Source: Azospira inquinata
Lineage (GTDB): Bacteria; Pseudomonadota; Gammaproteobacteria; Burkholderiales; Rhodocyclaceae
Assembly: GCF_018905915.1 (NCBI RefSeq)
Contig: NZ_CP064782.1
Coordinates: forward strand, 3,213,464 to 3,277,463
Length of the DNA stretch: 64,000 bases
Direction of reading: 5' to 3'
Each line of letters opens with the position of its first letter. Position 1 is the first letter of the stretch. Below are positions 16,966 to 27,370 of this stretch, in pieces. The position numbers were made by a program, and so were the translations under genes. Below the pieces are notes generated by a model, which saw nothing but the letters and a program-made list of their open reading frames with translations, ran no database searches and had not been told where the DNA came from.

Positions 16966-19278
16966 CTAGCGCCCCCGCCCCGTATTGCCCCGCCCCCGGC
17001 CAGGGGACCGGCCTCCTGGGGCACCGCTGTGGCCAGTTCCCCCCGTGGTCGAGCGCCCCCCTTTTCCGGCCTTACCGTACCGCTCTCCGCTCCCGCCCTG
17101 GGGCTTGTGCCCCGTTGACGCAGGAGAAGGCGCCAGCCGGGGCCGGTGCAGCATATCCGTGTCGCCCCGATAGCCATGGCGTTCCCCGGTGCCCGCCGGT
17201 TGGAAGTTGGGAATCAGGTGGCGCTTGCCGTTGCCGATCAGGTCAGCCCGACCCATTTCCTTCAGCGCCTCCCGCAGCAGGGGCCAGTTCTCCGGATCGT
17301 GGTAACGCAAAAAGGCCTTGTGCAAACGGCGTTGGCGCCCGGCCCGGGGGGTCTCCACCACCTCGCTCTGCCGCCCCACCCGCTTCAAGGGATTGCGTCG
17401 GCTATGCCACATGGTGGTGGCCAGGGCCATGGGGGTGGGCAGGAACGTCTGAACCTGATCCAGGCGGAAGCCATTGCGCTTCAGCCATAGGGCCAGATTG
17501 AGCATGTCCTCGTCCTCTGTCCCCGGGTGGGCGGCAATGAAATAGGGGATCAGGTACTGTTCCTTGCCCGCTTCCCGGGAGAAGCGCTGAAACATTTCCT
17601 TGAACCGGTCATAGGTGGCGATGCCCGGCTTCATCATTTTGGAAAGGGGCCCGGCTTCCGTGTGTTCCGGGGCGATTTTCAGGTAGCCCCCCACATGGTG
17701 GGAAACCAGCTCCTTCACGTATTCCGGGGAGCGCACCGCCAGGTCATAGCGCAGGCCGGAGCCGATAAGCACCCGCTTCACCCCGGGAATGGCCCGGGCC
17801 TTGCGATAGAGGCTGATCAGGTGGGAGTGGTCCGTGTTCATGTTTTCGCACACCTCCGGATAGACGCAGGAGAGGCGTCGGCAGGAGGACTCGATTTTCT
17901 TGTCCTTGCAGGCCAGGCGATACATGTTGGCGGTGGGGCCGCCCAGGTCCGAAACCGTGCCGGTGAAACCCGGGGTTTTGTCCCGAATTTCTTCGATTTC
18001 GTGGAGGATGGATTCCTCGGAACGGCTCTGGATAATGCGCCCCTCATGCTCCGTAATGGAGCAGAAAGTGCAGCCTCCGAAACAGCCCCGCATGATATTG
18101 ATGGAAAAACGGATCATCTCCCAGGCCGGAATGGGGGCTTCCCCATAGGACGGATGGGGAGCCCGGGCATAGGGCAGGCCGTAAACATGGTCCATTTCCC
18201 CCATGGACAGAGGAAGGGGGGGCGGATTGAGCCACACATCCCGCTCCCCGTGGGCCTGGACCAGAGCCCGGGCATTGCCCGGATTGGATTCCAGGTGAAG
18301 ACAACGGGAGGCGTGGGCATAGAGCACCGGGTCCTCCGCCACCTGCTCATAGGACGGCAGGCGCACCACGGTCTTGGCCCGCAGGGCCTTACGAGCGGCC
18401 ACCCGGTCGGCGGGGGGCACAAAGTGCAGCGGACGAAGGTCGGCGCCCTCCCCGGCCCCCTCGGCTTGACGACGGAAGGGGGGCTCCTGGGCCGGGCCTT
18501 CATCGGACACAGCATAGGGATTGACCGGCGGCGCCACCGGGCCGGGCTGATCCAGACTGGTGGAATCCACCACGGACCAGTCCTCCCCGGGCATCCAGCC
18601 CCGGGGCACCATGAAGGCGGTGCCCCGCAGGTCCCGGATTTCCTGGATGGGCACGCCCCGAGCCAGACGGTGGGCCACTTCCACCAGGGCCCGTTCCGCG
18701 TTGCCGAAAATGAGCATGTCCGCCTTGGAATCGGGCAGCACGGAGCGGCGCACCTTGTCGCTCCAATAATCGTAATGGGCGATGCGGCGCAGGGAAGCTT
18801 CGATGGAGCCCAGGATCACGGGCATGCCCGGATAGGCCTCCCGGGCCCGCTGGGCATAGACCGTGACGGCCCGGTCCGGGCGCTTGTTGGGTTCTGCGTT
18901 GGGGGTATAGGCGTCGTCGGAGCGGATTTTCCGGTCCGAGGTATAGCGGTTCACCATGGAATCCATGTTCCCCGCCGTAATGCCGAAAAAGAGATTGGGT
19001 TTGCCCAGGCGCTGAAAATCCTTGGCCGAATGCCAGTCCGGCTGGCTGATGATGCCCACCCGAAAGCCCTGGGCCTCCAGGAGCCGCCCCACCAGGGCCA
19101 CGCCAAAGCTAGGATGGTCGATGTAGGCGTCCCCCGTAATCAGGATCACGTCACAGGAATCCCAGCCCAGGCGCTCCATTTCCTCCCGGCTCATGGGCAG
19201 AAAAGGGGCGGTACCGAAACGCTGGGCCCAGTATTTACGGTAGGAAAAAATGGCTTTGGGGGCTTCCTGGGACAACAT
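16966..19278 (-). CDS. YgiQ-family radical SAM protein (UPF0313)
   Basis: A 770-residue radical SAM protein of the YgiQ family. I start at ATG 19278 ([17 protein letters not shown]) because AGGA lies about 5 bp upstream; the open frame extends further but is not conserved. A B12-binding-like N-terminal region ([17 protein letters not shown]) precedes the radical SAM core with [16 protein letters not shown], whose three Cys bind the 4Fe-4S cluster. The YgiQ C-terminal domain follows. The last 60 residues are a Gly/Arg/Ser-rich tail (for example [12 protein letters not shown]) that looks disordered and is not usual for the family. Substrate is unknown; the family is widespread and uncharacterised. 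Confidence 0.9.
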   Translation of the reverse strand: MLSQEAPKAIFSYRKYWAQRFGTAPFLPMSREEMERLGWDSCDVILITGDAYIDHPSFGVALVGRLLEAQGFRVGIISQPDWHSAKDFQRLGKPNLFFGITAGNMDSMVNRYTSDRKIRSDDAYTPNAEPNKRPDRAVTVYAQRAREAYPGMPVILGSIEASLRRIAHYDYWSDKVRRSVLPDSKADMLIFGNAERALVEVAHRLARGVPIQEIRDLRGTAFMVPRGWMPGEDWSVVDSTSLDQPGPVAPPVNPYAVSDEGPAQEPPFRRQAEGAGEGADLRPLHFVPPADRVAARKALRAKTVVRLPSYEQVAEDPVLYAHASRCLHLESNPGNARALVQAHGERDVWLNPPPLPLSMGEMDHVYGLPYARAPHPSYGEAPIPAWEMIRFSINIMRGCFGGCTFCSITEHEGRIIQSRSEESILHEIEEIRDKTPGFTGTVSDLGGPTANMYRLACKDKKIESSCRRLSCVYPEVCENMNTDHSHLISLYRKARAIPGVKRVLIGSGLRYDLAVRSPEYVKELVSHHVGGYLKIAPEHTEAGPLSKMMKPGIATYDRFKEMFQRFSREAGKEQYLIPYFIAAHPGTEDEDMLNLALWLKRNGFRLDQVQTFLPTPMALATTMWHSRRNPLKRVGRQSEVVETPRAGRQRRLHKAFLRYHDPENWPLLREALKEMGRADLIGNGKRHLIPNFQPAGTGERHGYRGDTDMLHRPRLAPSPASTGHKPQGGSGERYGKAGKGGRSTTGGTGHSGAPGGRSPGRGRGNTGRGR

Positions 19279-19459
19279 GGATTCCTGACAAAAAATAGGT
19301 GAAACGACAAAACCGCCCCGGGGCGGCGGGGGCGAATCTACACAATCGGGCGGGGAAAGACAAAAGCACCGGCGGAGGCGGCTCCCCAAGGCCCTTTCCG
19401 GGAAGGCAAATTAGGCCGCCTACCGGCCCCCCGGGGAAACCTACCCCCAAGAACGGCGG

Positions 19460-22400
19460 TCAGCGGGCGGCAGCCTGCGCCGCCATGGCTACCCGCAGGG
19501 CGGGAATGCGGCTACCCGGCACGGGGCGGCTGCAATAGAAGCCCTGGTATTCGTGGCAGCCGTGGCGGCGCAGGAAGGCCAGCTGGCCTTCCGTCTCCAC
19601 CCCTTCGGCAATCACCTGGCGATCCAGTTCCCGGGCCATGGCCACCACCATACGCACAATGGCCTCGTCCCCCGGGCTGCGCTCCAGGTCCCGGATAAAG
19701 GAGCGGTCGATTTTGATCTTGTCGATGGGGAAACGTTTCAGATAGGCCAGACTGGAATAGCCGGTGCCAAAGTCGTCGATGGCCAGGCGGGCTCCCAGGG
19801 TTTTCAGCTCGGCCAGCACCGGAATCATTTTTTCCGGTTCTCCCATCAGCACGCTTTCCGTAATTTCCAGTTCCAGCCAGCGGGGAGCCAGCCCCGAGGC
19901 CACCAGAGCCTCCGACACCTGGGCCACCACATCGTTGTCCTGGAACTGGATGGCGGACAAATTCACCGCCATGAGCAGGTTTTCTCCGGATTCCTCCAGC
20001 CAGGCCTTGGCCTGACGACAGGCTTCCTTCAGAGCCCAGGCGCCAATGGGGACGATGAGCCGGGTTTCCTCCGCCAGGGGGATGAAGCTGTCCGGCATCA
20101 CCAGTCCCAGTTCCGGATGCTGCCAGCGGATCAGGGCTTCCACCCCCACCACCCGGCCGGTTTCCAGATCCACCTGGGGTTGGTAATAGAGCACCAGCTC
20201 GTTCCGGTCCAGGGCCCAGCGCAAATCGTTTTCCAGATGCAGGCGCTCCGCCATGCGCACATTCATTTCCGGGGCGAAAAACTGGTAGCTGCCCTGGCCC
20301 AGGAATTTGGCCTGGTGCATGGCCGCATCCACATTGCGCATGAGCTCGGACGCCGTGGTGCCGTCGTCCGGGAAAAGGCAGATCCCGGCGCAGGCGGAGG
20401 CCACCACGTCCGCCGCATCCAGATGCACCGGGCGGGAGAGAAATTCCAGCAGCTTCTGGGCCACCATCTCCACGCTGGCCCCGTCTTCCCGGCTGGCGGT
20501 CAATACACCGAACTGGTCTCCTCCCAGGCGCCCCAATACGTCCGTTTCCCCCAGGGCCCGGCGCAGCCGTTCCCCCAGGCGGCGCAGAAGCTGATCCCCC
20601 GCTTCGTGGCCGTAGGCATCGTTGATCCGGGCCAGCCGATCCAGGTCCAGCACAATCAGGCCGCCCCGGCGCCCCATGGACAGCCAGTTGTCCAGCAAAT
20701 GGGAAAAATACAGCCGGTTGGGCAGGGCGGTAAGCTGGTCCAGGTTGGAGAGGGACTCGATCCGGGCCGTATCCGCCCGTTTATCGGAAAGGTCGCTGAG
20801 GAACAGCATTTTATGGGTGACCTGATTGCCGTCATCCCGAATCAGGCTGAGGTTGATACGCACCGGGCAATCCCCCCCCTCCCGGCGCCGCACCCAGGCT
20901 TCTCCCCGCCAGCCCTCTTCCCGCTCCAGGGTATCGGCCAGGGTAGTCAGCAGGGCGCTGCCCTGGTGGTCCGCCACCAGGCAATCCGGCATCCGGCCGG
21001 TGAGGCTGCGGCTATCGTAGCCGGAAAGCTGGGTAAAAGCATGGTTACAGGTACTGATCCGGTCTTCTCCATCCAGCACCAGCATGGCTTCCATGCCGTG
21101 GTCAAAAAAGTGGGTGATGAGCCGCTGCCGTTCCTGGGCTTCATAGCGGCTGGAAATATCCCGGGCCACCCCGGCCAGGCCGATGAAATCGCCCCGTTCA
21201 TCCTTTACCGGAACCCGCACCACCTCGTAGGGACGGCTCCCTTCCCCCAGATCCAGCTGGCGCTCTTCCCGAAATACGCCCCCGAGCCGGTAGGTGGCCT
21301 GCTGGCCTTCCCGCAGGGCAGGCCACATGGATTCTCCGAACAGGTCCTTGCCCCGGAGACCTAGCACGGCCTCTTGGGTCTTACCGGCCCGGCGGCAGAA
21401 CGCTTCATTGACCGCCAGAAAACGGCCTTCCCGGTCTACCAGCCAGGCGGAATCCGGAATGGAGTCCAGGAGGGCCCGGCCCTCCCTTTCCTTTTTCTGG
21501 AAGGCCTGGGTCATTTGCATGGCCTGATTTTCGGCCCGCACCAGGCCCCGCAGCCAGACCCAGAACAGGGCCCCCAGGGCCAGGGTGAGGCAGCCCATCA
21601 GGCCCAGATAGGCCCCCACCCGGGCGTACCAGGGGGCCAGCACATCGTCCACGTTACGACTGACCACCACCACGAAGGGGGTGCCGGCCACGGAACGGAA
21701 CGCAAAAACCCGGTGGGAGCCATCCAATATGCCCTGCTGGACAAAGCTGCCGTCCTGTTCCCCCCTGGCCACCCGTTGCAGCACCGGTACATTGGGAAAA
21801 CGGTGACCCAGCAGGTGGGTCGCTTTAGGCCAGCGCAGCACCAGGCGCTGGTCCAGGCTCCAGATGGAAATGGCGCCCTGATCCATCCCCAGGGATTGAT
21901 ACACCCCTTCGAAATAGGAGAGCTTGATGGAGGACAGGACCACGCCCTGGAAGCGCCCCCGGGAATCGTTGAGGCGACGGGCCAGGGTCATCACCCATTC
22001 GCTGCTGACCCGGGAATAAATGGGGGCGGCCATCACCAGCCCGGCTCGGGGATTGTTTTTAAGCCGCTGAAAGTATTCCCGGTCGGCGATATTCACCCCG
22101 GTGGCCAGCTCGCCGGAGGCATCGTAACGGTAAATGCCGTTTTCATCCGCCACCCGGAAGCTCAGCACCTGGGGGAAAAGGCCCAGGTTGTGGGTCAGAT
22201 CCGGCTCAACCTGGGAGCGGGGTGCCCCCGCCGCAATAGGGGACTCATAGCGGCTGACAAAATCCCGGAGCTGGAGATCAATGGTCTGAATGGAAAGCTG
22301 GAGATTGCCTTCCAGCACCCGGGCCAGGGTGCTCTGCTGGGCCGCCGACCCGGCCAGGGTTTCTTCCCGGGCGTGGAATAAATCCAGGGCAACCCAGACC

Positions 22401-22465
22401 AGCAAGCCCAGCCAAAGCAGGCCAACGGTGAAACCGGTGATAAAAAAGGAGCGCCGGGAGCCCAT
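19460..22465 (-). CDS. Membrane sensor PAS-PAS-GGDEF-EAL protein
   Basis: About 1001 residues. ATG 22465 (MGSRRSFF) follows AGGG by 10 bp; a TTG three codons earlier is less likely. Order: TM helix (10-30), periplasmic dCache-like domain (35-275, with ADENGIYRYDASGE and IADREYFQRLKNNP), second TM (285-308), PAS domain (325-445), second PAS (450-570), GGDEF domain (about 580-735) and EAL domain (745-995). The GGDEF active site reads GRLGGDQF, so the catalytic Glu is Gln and cyclase activity is doubtful. The EAL domain keeps VEALIRW, VNLSA, LEITESVL, DDFGTGYSSL, IKIDRSF, IAEGVET and YQGFYCSRP. It is thus most likely a c-di-GMP phosphodiesterase controlled by an extracytoplasmic ligand, with the GGDEF domain possibly a GTP sensor. 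Confidence 0.9.
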   Translation of the reverse strand: MGSRRSFFITGFTVGLLWLGLLVWVALDLFHAREETLAGSAAQQSTLARVLEGNLQLSIQTIDLQLRDFVSRYESPIAAGAPRSQVEPDLTHNLGLFPQVLSFRVADENGIYRYDASGELATGVNIADREYFQRLKNNPRAGLVMAAPIYSRVSSEWVMTLARRLNDSRGRFQGVVLSSIKLSYFEGVYQSLGMDQGAISIWSLDQRLVLRWPKATHLLGHRFPNVPVLQRVARGEQDGSFVQQGILDGSHRVFAFRSVAGTPFVVVVSRNVDDVLAPWYARVGAYLGLMGCLTLALGALFWVWLRGLVRAENQAMQMTQAFQKKEREGRALLDSIPDSAWLVDREGRFLAVNEAFCRRAGKTQEAVLGLRGKDLFGESMWPALREGQQATYRLGGVFREERQLDLGEGSRPYEVVRVPVKDERGDFIGLAGVARDISSRYEAQERQRLITHFFDHGMEAMLVLDGEDRISTCNHAFTQLSGYDSRSLTGRMPDCLVADHQGSALLTTLADTLEREEGWRGEAWVRRREGGDCPVRINLSLIRDDGNQVTHKMLFLSDLSDKRADTARIESLSNLDQLTALPNRLYFSHLLDNWLSMGRRGGLIVLDLDRLARINDAYGHEAGDQLLRRLGERLRRALGETDVLGRLGGDQFGVLTASREDGASVEMVAQKLLEFLSRPVHLDAADVVASACAGICLFPDDGTTASELMRNVDAAMHQAKFLGQGSYQFFAPEMNVRMAERLHLENDLRWALDRNELVLYYQPQVDLETGRVVGVEALIRWQHPELGLVMPDSFIPLAEETRLIVPIGAWALKEACRQAKAWLEESGENLLMAVNLSAIQFQDNDVVAQVSEALVASGLAPRWLELEITESVLMGEPEKMIPVLAELKTLGARLAIDDFGTGYSSLAYLKRFPIDKIKIDRSFIRDLERSPGDEAIVRMVVAMARELDRQVIAEGVETEGQLAFLRRHGCHEYQGFYCSRPVPGSRIPALRVAMAAQAAAR

Positions 22466-22667
22466 GGGTCGCAAACCCTAGTTATGGATAATCAGGAAGC
22501 CATTATACGGGGCATGAGGGCGGGGTAAGCCTTTTGCAACATACGCCGGGGCGGAGCACCAGTATTTACGCCGCCCCGGGGCAGCCCCTCACTCCCACGG
22601 AAAAGGCCCCAGGAGAGAGGAAACGGCCCGGCGGGACTAAGCCCGCCCCTCCCCGGCCTATTCCGCT

Positions 22668-24269
22668 TCAGGCGTCCGCCCCCAGGGTCACGGTCAATTC
22701 CCGGGTAGTGTGGAACTGGATCAGGGGAAAACGCTCCTGGGTCAGTTCCAGATTGACCCGGGTGGGGGCCAGGTAAGCCATGCTGCCAGACGCATCCTGG
22801 GCCAGATTGGCGCCGTTTTCCCGCTCGAAACGGGCCAGTTCTTCGGGCTGCTCGCAGGTCACCCAGCGGGCCCCGTAGAGGGATTTGGGCTCCAGCAACA
22901 CTTCCACCCCGTATTCCGTGGCCAGCCGGTGGGCCACCACTTCAAACTGGAGCACCCCCACGGCCCCCAGAATCACCTCATAGCCCGATTCGGGCTTGAA
23001 GACCTGGATCGCCCCTTCCTCACCTAATTGTTCAAGTCCCTTATGGAACTGCTTCATTTTTGAGGGATTTTTAGGACGCGCTGCCCGGAACATTTCCGGG
23101 GCGAAATAGGGAATCCCGGTGTAATGGAGGGTTTCCCCTTCGGTAAAAGAATCCCCGATCTGGATGCTGCCGTGGTTGAAGAGACCAATGATGTCCCCGG
23201 GCCAGGCGTCTTCGATGGTCTCCCGCCGTTGAGAAAGGAAGGCCACCACCTGGGTCGCCCGGATTTCCTTGCCGGTCCGCACCTGCCAGAGTTTCATGCC
23301 CCGCTCGAAGTGGCCGGAGCAGACCCGCAGGAAAGCCACCCGGTCCCGGTGGGCCGGGTCCATATTGGCCTGAATCTTGAAGATGAAGCCGGAGAATTTG
23401 CTCTCATCCGCCCCCACCATGCGTTCCGAGGTATGCCGGGGCATGGGGGCCGGGGCTTCCGCCACCAGGGCGTCCAGAATTTCCCGGACGCCGAAATTAT
23501 TGATGGCGGAGCCAAAAAACACCGGGGTCAGGGTACCGTCGAGGAAAGCTTCCTGATCAAAGGTATTGGCCGCCGCCAGGAGTTCCAGATCTTCCTTGAG
23601 CTTGGCGATTTCTTGGCTAAACCCGGCCAGGGACGGGTGATCCAGACCATGGACGATTTCCGGGTCCTTGCCCTCCCCGGCCTTGAACAGGGCCACGGTC
23701 TGATTGGCCAGGTGATACACCCCCCGGAAGGTCTTGCCCATGCCGATGGGCCAGGTGATAGGGGCGCAGGTGATTTTCAGCACCGATTCCACTTCGTCCA
23801 AGAGGTCGAAGGGGTCCCGCACTTCCCGGTCCAGCTTGTTGATGAAGGTGAGGATGGGGGTGGTGCGCAGGCGGCAGACCTCCAACAGCTTGATGGTCTG
23901 GGGTTCCACCCCCTTGGCCCCGTCAATAACCATGAGGGCCGAGTCCACGGCGGACAGCACCCGGTAGGTATCTTCCGAAAAGTCCTGGTGCCCCGGGGTG
24001 TCCAGCAGATTCACCACATGGTCCCCGTACTCGAACTGCATCACGGAAGAGGCTACGGAAATGCCCCGCTGCTTTTCGATTTCCATCCAGTCCGACGTGG
24101 CGTGGCGGCCGCTCTTCTTGGCTTTCACCGTCCCGGCGGCCTGAATGGCTCCCCCGAAGAGGAGGAGCTTTTCCGTCAAGGTGGTTTTACCCGCATCCGG
24201 GTGGGAAATAATGGCAAAGGTGCGCCGCCGCTGGGCTTCGGCCGCAATTGCCTGGAGTTCTGCGCTCAT
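22668..24269 (-). CDS. prfC: Peptide chain release factor 3
   Basis: A 533-residue translational GTPase that removes RF1/RF2 from the ribosome after peptide release. I start at [15 protein letters not shown] (24269), matching homologues; the TTG nine codons upstream lacks a ribosome site. The G domain contains [19 protein letters not shown], the RF3-specific [35 protein letters not shown] and FINKLDRE. Domain II carries GVFHF-like YFAPEMFR, and the C-terminal domain contains [12 protein letters not shown]. All are typical. The gene is single and transcribed in the same direction as its neighbours. Confidence 0.96.
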   Translation of the reverse strand: MSAELQAIAAEAQRRRTFAIISHPDAGKTTLTEKLLLFGGAIQAAGTVKAKKSGRHATSDWMEIEKQRGISVASSVMQFEYGDHVVNLLDTPGHQDFSEDTYRVLSAVDSALMVIDGAKGVEPQTIKLLEVCRLRTTPILTFINKLDREVRDPFDLLDEVESVLKITCAPITWPIGMGKTFRGVYHLANQTVALFKAGEGKDPEIVHGLDHPSLAGFSQEIAKLKEDLELLAAANTFDQEAFLDGTLTPVFFGSAINNFGVREILDALVAEAPAPMPRHTSERMVGADESKFSGFIFKIQANMDPAHRDRVAFLRVCSGHFERGMKLWQVRTGKEIRATQVVAFLSQRRETIEDAWPGDIIGLFNHGSIQIGDSFTEGETLHYTGIPYFAPEMFRAARPKNPSKMKQFHKGLEQLGEEGAIQVFKPESGYEVILGAVGVLQFEVVAHRLATEYGVEVLLEPKSLYGARWVTCEQPEELARFERENGANLAQDASGSMAYLAPTRVNLELTQERFPLIQFHTTRELTVTLGADA

Positions 24270-24387
24270 GGAGAAAAGGCTTTCGGAAACAGTCAAGGGC
24301 CGGGGCGGAAAAGGCCGGGGTCCGGGCGTTCAAGGGGCGGAATTGTACCATTCCGGGCCCCGCCGTCGCCCCTCCCCGTCCCACCCC

Positions 24388-26898
24388 CTATTCCCCCGCC
24401 CGCAGGGCCTCCATGGGCGGCGCCTGGAACAGGGGCCGGGCAAACCAGCTCCCCAGGGCGGCCACCACCAGGGCACCGCCCAGGCTGGCCAGAGGGAAGG
24501 CCCATAGGGAGGCCCCGTAGCTCAGGTGAAACACCTCCCGGGCCAGAAGCCAGCCCACGGCCTGGCTGCCCCCGGCAGCGATGAGCCCAGCCAGCCCCCC
24601 CACCAGGGCAAATTCCCCGAACACGGCCAAGGACAACTGCCGCCGTCGGGCGCCCAGGGCCCGCAATAGGGCCAACTCATAGCGCCGCTCGTCCCGGGAC
24701 ACGGCCAGGGCGGCATAGAGCACCAGCAGACCGGCGGCCAGGGTGAAGAGAAAAACAAACTGCACCGCCGCCGCCACCTGATCCAGAATGTCCTGCAACT
24801 GGGCCAGAATGGCCCCCACATCAATAACCGTGAGATTGGGGAAGGCCTGAACCAGGGCCCCTTCCACCTCGGCCCGGGCAGGGGGCAGATAAAAGCTGGT
24901 AATCCAGCTGGCCGGATAATCCTCCAGCACCCCGGTGGGGGTCAGCACAAAAAAATTCACCCGCATGGAATCCCAGGACAGGCGGCGCAGGCCCACCACG
25001 GTCACGGCCAGCCGCTCCCCGGCCACGGTAAAGTTGAGCCGGTCCCCCACCCCTAGGCCCAGGGTCTTGGCCAGCCCCTCTTCCAGGGAGGCCACCCCCT
25101 TGTCCCCGGGACGAAACCAGCGTCCCGCCCCCTGGCGATTGCCCTCAGGTAGGGTGTCCCGCCAGGAAAGATTGAATTCCCGCTCCACCAGGCGCCGGGC
25201 CTGGTCCTCCGGATAGCTGTCTGGAGTCACCGGGCGACCATTCACCGCCACCAGCCGGGCCCGCACCATAGGGGCCAGGGTTACGGGTAAGCCCCGGGCC
25301 CGAAGAAAGGCCCCCACCGCCTGACGCTGTTCCGGCTGAATGTTGATAACAAAGCGATTGGGGGCGTCCGCCGGCAGGGCCCGGTGCCAGGACGCCAGCA
25401 AATCCCCCCGGGTCACGGTAAGCAACAGCAGGGCGGTCAGGCCCAGGGACAGGGCCACCACCTGGGCCACCGTAGCTCCCGCCCGACGCTCCAGACCCAT
25501 GAGGGCGTAGCGCCAGCCAAAATGGCCCAGCCCCCCCGGCCCCCGGTGGCGACGCCAGCGGCCCAGGAGGTACAGCAGGCCCCAGGCCAGGGCCCCGTCC
25601 ACGGCCAGCAGGCCGAGAAAGCCCAGGCTGGCGTAGGCCCCCAGGCGAGGTTCCCCGGCGGCCCAGAACACCAGCCCGGCCAGGGCTGCCAGCCCCAGGC
25701 CGTAGGAAGCCAGGGCCCCGGCGGCGGGCGCCCCCAGTTCCCGGCGCAGCACCCGCAGGGTATCCACTCGGCCCAATTGGATCAGGGGGGGCAGGGCGAA
25801 GCCAAAGAGCAGCACCAGCCCCGCCGCCAGCCCCTGGAAGGCGGGCACCGGAGACGGGGGTGGCAGGGGCGTGGCCAAGAGGCCCGCCAACAGCCATTGG
25901 AGCAGCCAGTGGGCGCCCCACCCCAGGGCCACCCCGGCGAGGGAGCCCCCCAGGCCCAGGAGCAGGAACTGGCCGAGGAAGAGGCCCAGGAGTCGTCCCT
26001 GGGTGGCCCCCAGGCAGCGCATGACGGCGCAGGCATCCAGATGGCGTTGCAGATAGCGGCGGGCGGCCAGGGCCACCCCGGCGGCCGCCAGTATCACTGC
26101 CAGCAGGGAGGCTAGCCCGAGAAACTGGCGGGCCCGGTCCAGGGCGTTGCGCATTTCCGGCCGGGCATTGCCCCCGTCTTCCAGGTGTTCCCCCCGGCCC
26201 AGCCGGGGCAAGGCCCAGGCCCGGTAGGCGGCGATGGGCCCCGGCGGCCCAGCCAGCAGGAGCCGGTACTGCACTCGGCTGCCGGGCTGGATCAGGCCGG
26301 TGGCGGGCAAATCCCCCTCATTCATCAGCAGCCGGGGAGCAACGCTGAAGAGGCTCACCCCCCGATCCGGTTCCTGGGTGAGCACCCCGGCCACCCCCAA
26401 CTGGCTCTGCCCCACCTGGACCCGGGAGCCCGGGGGAAATTCCCGGGCCAGCCGTTCCTCCAGCCAGATTTGGCCGGGAGCAGGAATGGCCCGGGTCTCC
26501 CGGTCCGGCGCACCGGGGGCCGGGGCCAGGCGCAGCCGCCCCCGCAGGGGATAGGCCGGACTGACCGCCTTGATTTCCGCCAGCTGGGGCCGGTCGCCCT
26601 GGCCCATCAACATACTGGGGAAGGTGGCGCTGCGGGCCTGGATTAAGCCCCGCCGGGCCGCCTCCGCGGCAAAACGGGGGGCCCAGGGATGATCCGCCGT
26701 GAGCAGCAGGTCCGCCCCCAGCAGCTGGTGGGATTCCAGTTCCAGGGCCCGCTGTACCCGGTCGGTAAAAAAGGCCACGGAACACAGGCTGGCCACCGCC
26801 ACCACCAGGGAAGCCGCCAGCAGACCCAGCTCCCCGGCCCGCCAGTCCCGGCGCAGCAAACGCCAGACCAGGCGCCAGAAGGAAAGGGAGGGGGTCAT
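24388..26898 (-). CDS. FtsX-like ABC transporter permease (YbbP-like)
   Basis: An 836-residue inner-membrane permease with two FtsX/MacB-type core regions. The start at ATG 26898 gives [23 protein letters not shown], the usual YbbP N-terminus, followed by the first TM helix (about 24-45). A large periplasmic MacB-PCD region (48-245) follows, then a block of helices (from about 255: [17 protein letters not shown]). A second periplasmic region (485-700) and a final helix block ending near [23 protein letters not shown] complete it. YbbP works with the ATPase YbbA in E. coli; no ATPase gene is adjacent here, so its partner must be encoded elsewhere. A long hexamer repeat lies directly upstream of the start. 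Confidence 0.88.
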
Positions 26899-26928
26899 GG
26901 GCAGGGCTTTCGGCAAAAGGGGGCGAGG

Positions 26929-27064
26929 CCGGAGTCGGAGTCGGAGTCGGAGTCGGAGTCGGAGTCGGAGTCGGAGTCGGAGTCGGAGTCGGAGTCGGAG
27001 TCGGAGTCGGAGTCGGAGTCGGAGTCGGAGTCGGAGTCGGAGTCGGAGTCGGAGTCGGAGTCGG
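26929..27064. repeat. Hexanucleotide tandem repeat, 21 perfect copies
   Basis: TCGGAG is repeated 21 times without error from 26935 to 27060, with a partial copy on each side. It begins 31 bp upstream of the start of the permease gene (transcribed on the other strand), so it lies in that gene's 5' region. All six frames through it are open, giving artificial Ser-Glu, Ser-Asp or Arg-Ser polymers. Confidence 0.98.
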
Positions 27065-27066
27065 CT

Positions 27067-27370
27067 TTAGTATGGGGGTGGGGGCAGGACGGCGGTCCAG
27101 CGCTGCCGGGGACCCCGGAGCAGTGGGCCACCTCCCTCCCCCAAAAACCGCCCGGAGAGGGGCGTATTCCCTGGATCTAGGTTTTTACCCCCGCCCCAGC
27201 TAGAAACCACGGGCTTTTCAGTCCACGGCCCGGGGAGGATCAAGCCCACCGCCAACTTCCATTCAGCATTAAGGCAAAACCTTATGCCACCTGGCGGTCC
27301 GGGGCAAGGCCCGGGAGGGGCGCCCGGGACGGCCTTCACCGGGGATAGGGAATCGCCAGGGCCTCCCCGG
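27067..27370. other. Intergenic gap, nothing recognised
   Basis: About 300 bp between the hexamer repeat and the end of the nitroreductase gene. It is GC-rich with several short G or C runs. I see no conserved gene, RNA or clear terminator. It should contain the promoter of the permease gene unless that is co-transcribed with the nitroreductase. Confidence 0.4.

Noticed and set aside
17527..21364. Very long + strand frames (591 and 603 codons) opposite the YgiQ and GGDEF-EAL genes
   Set aside because: They mirror conserved - strand genes, have no recognisable motif and no ribosome sites.
26689..27180. 163-codon + strand frame with a Ser-Glu polymer tail
   Set aside because: Its first half is antisense to the permease and its second half is the hexamer repeat read in frame; nothing supports translation on this strand.
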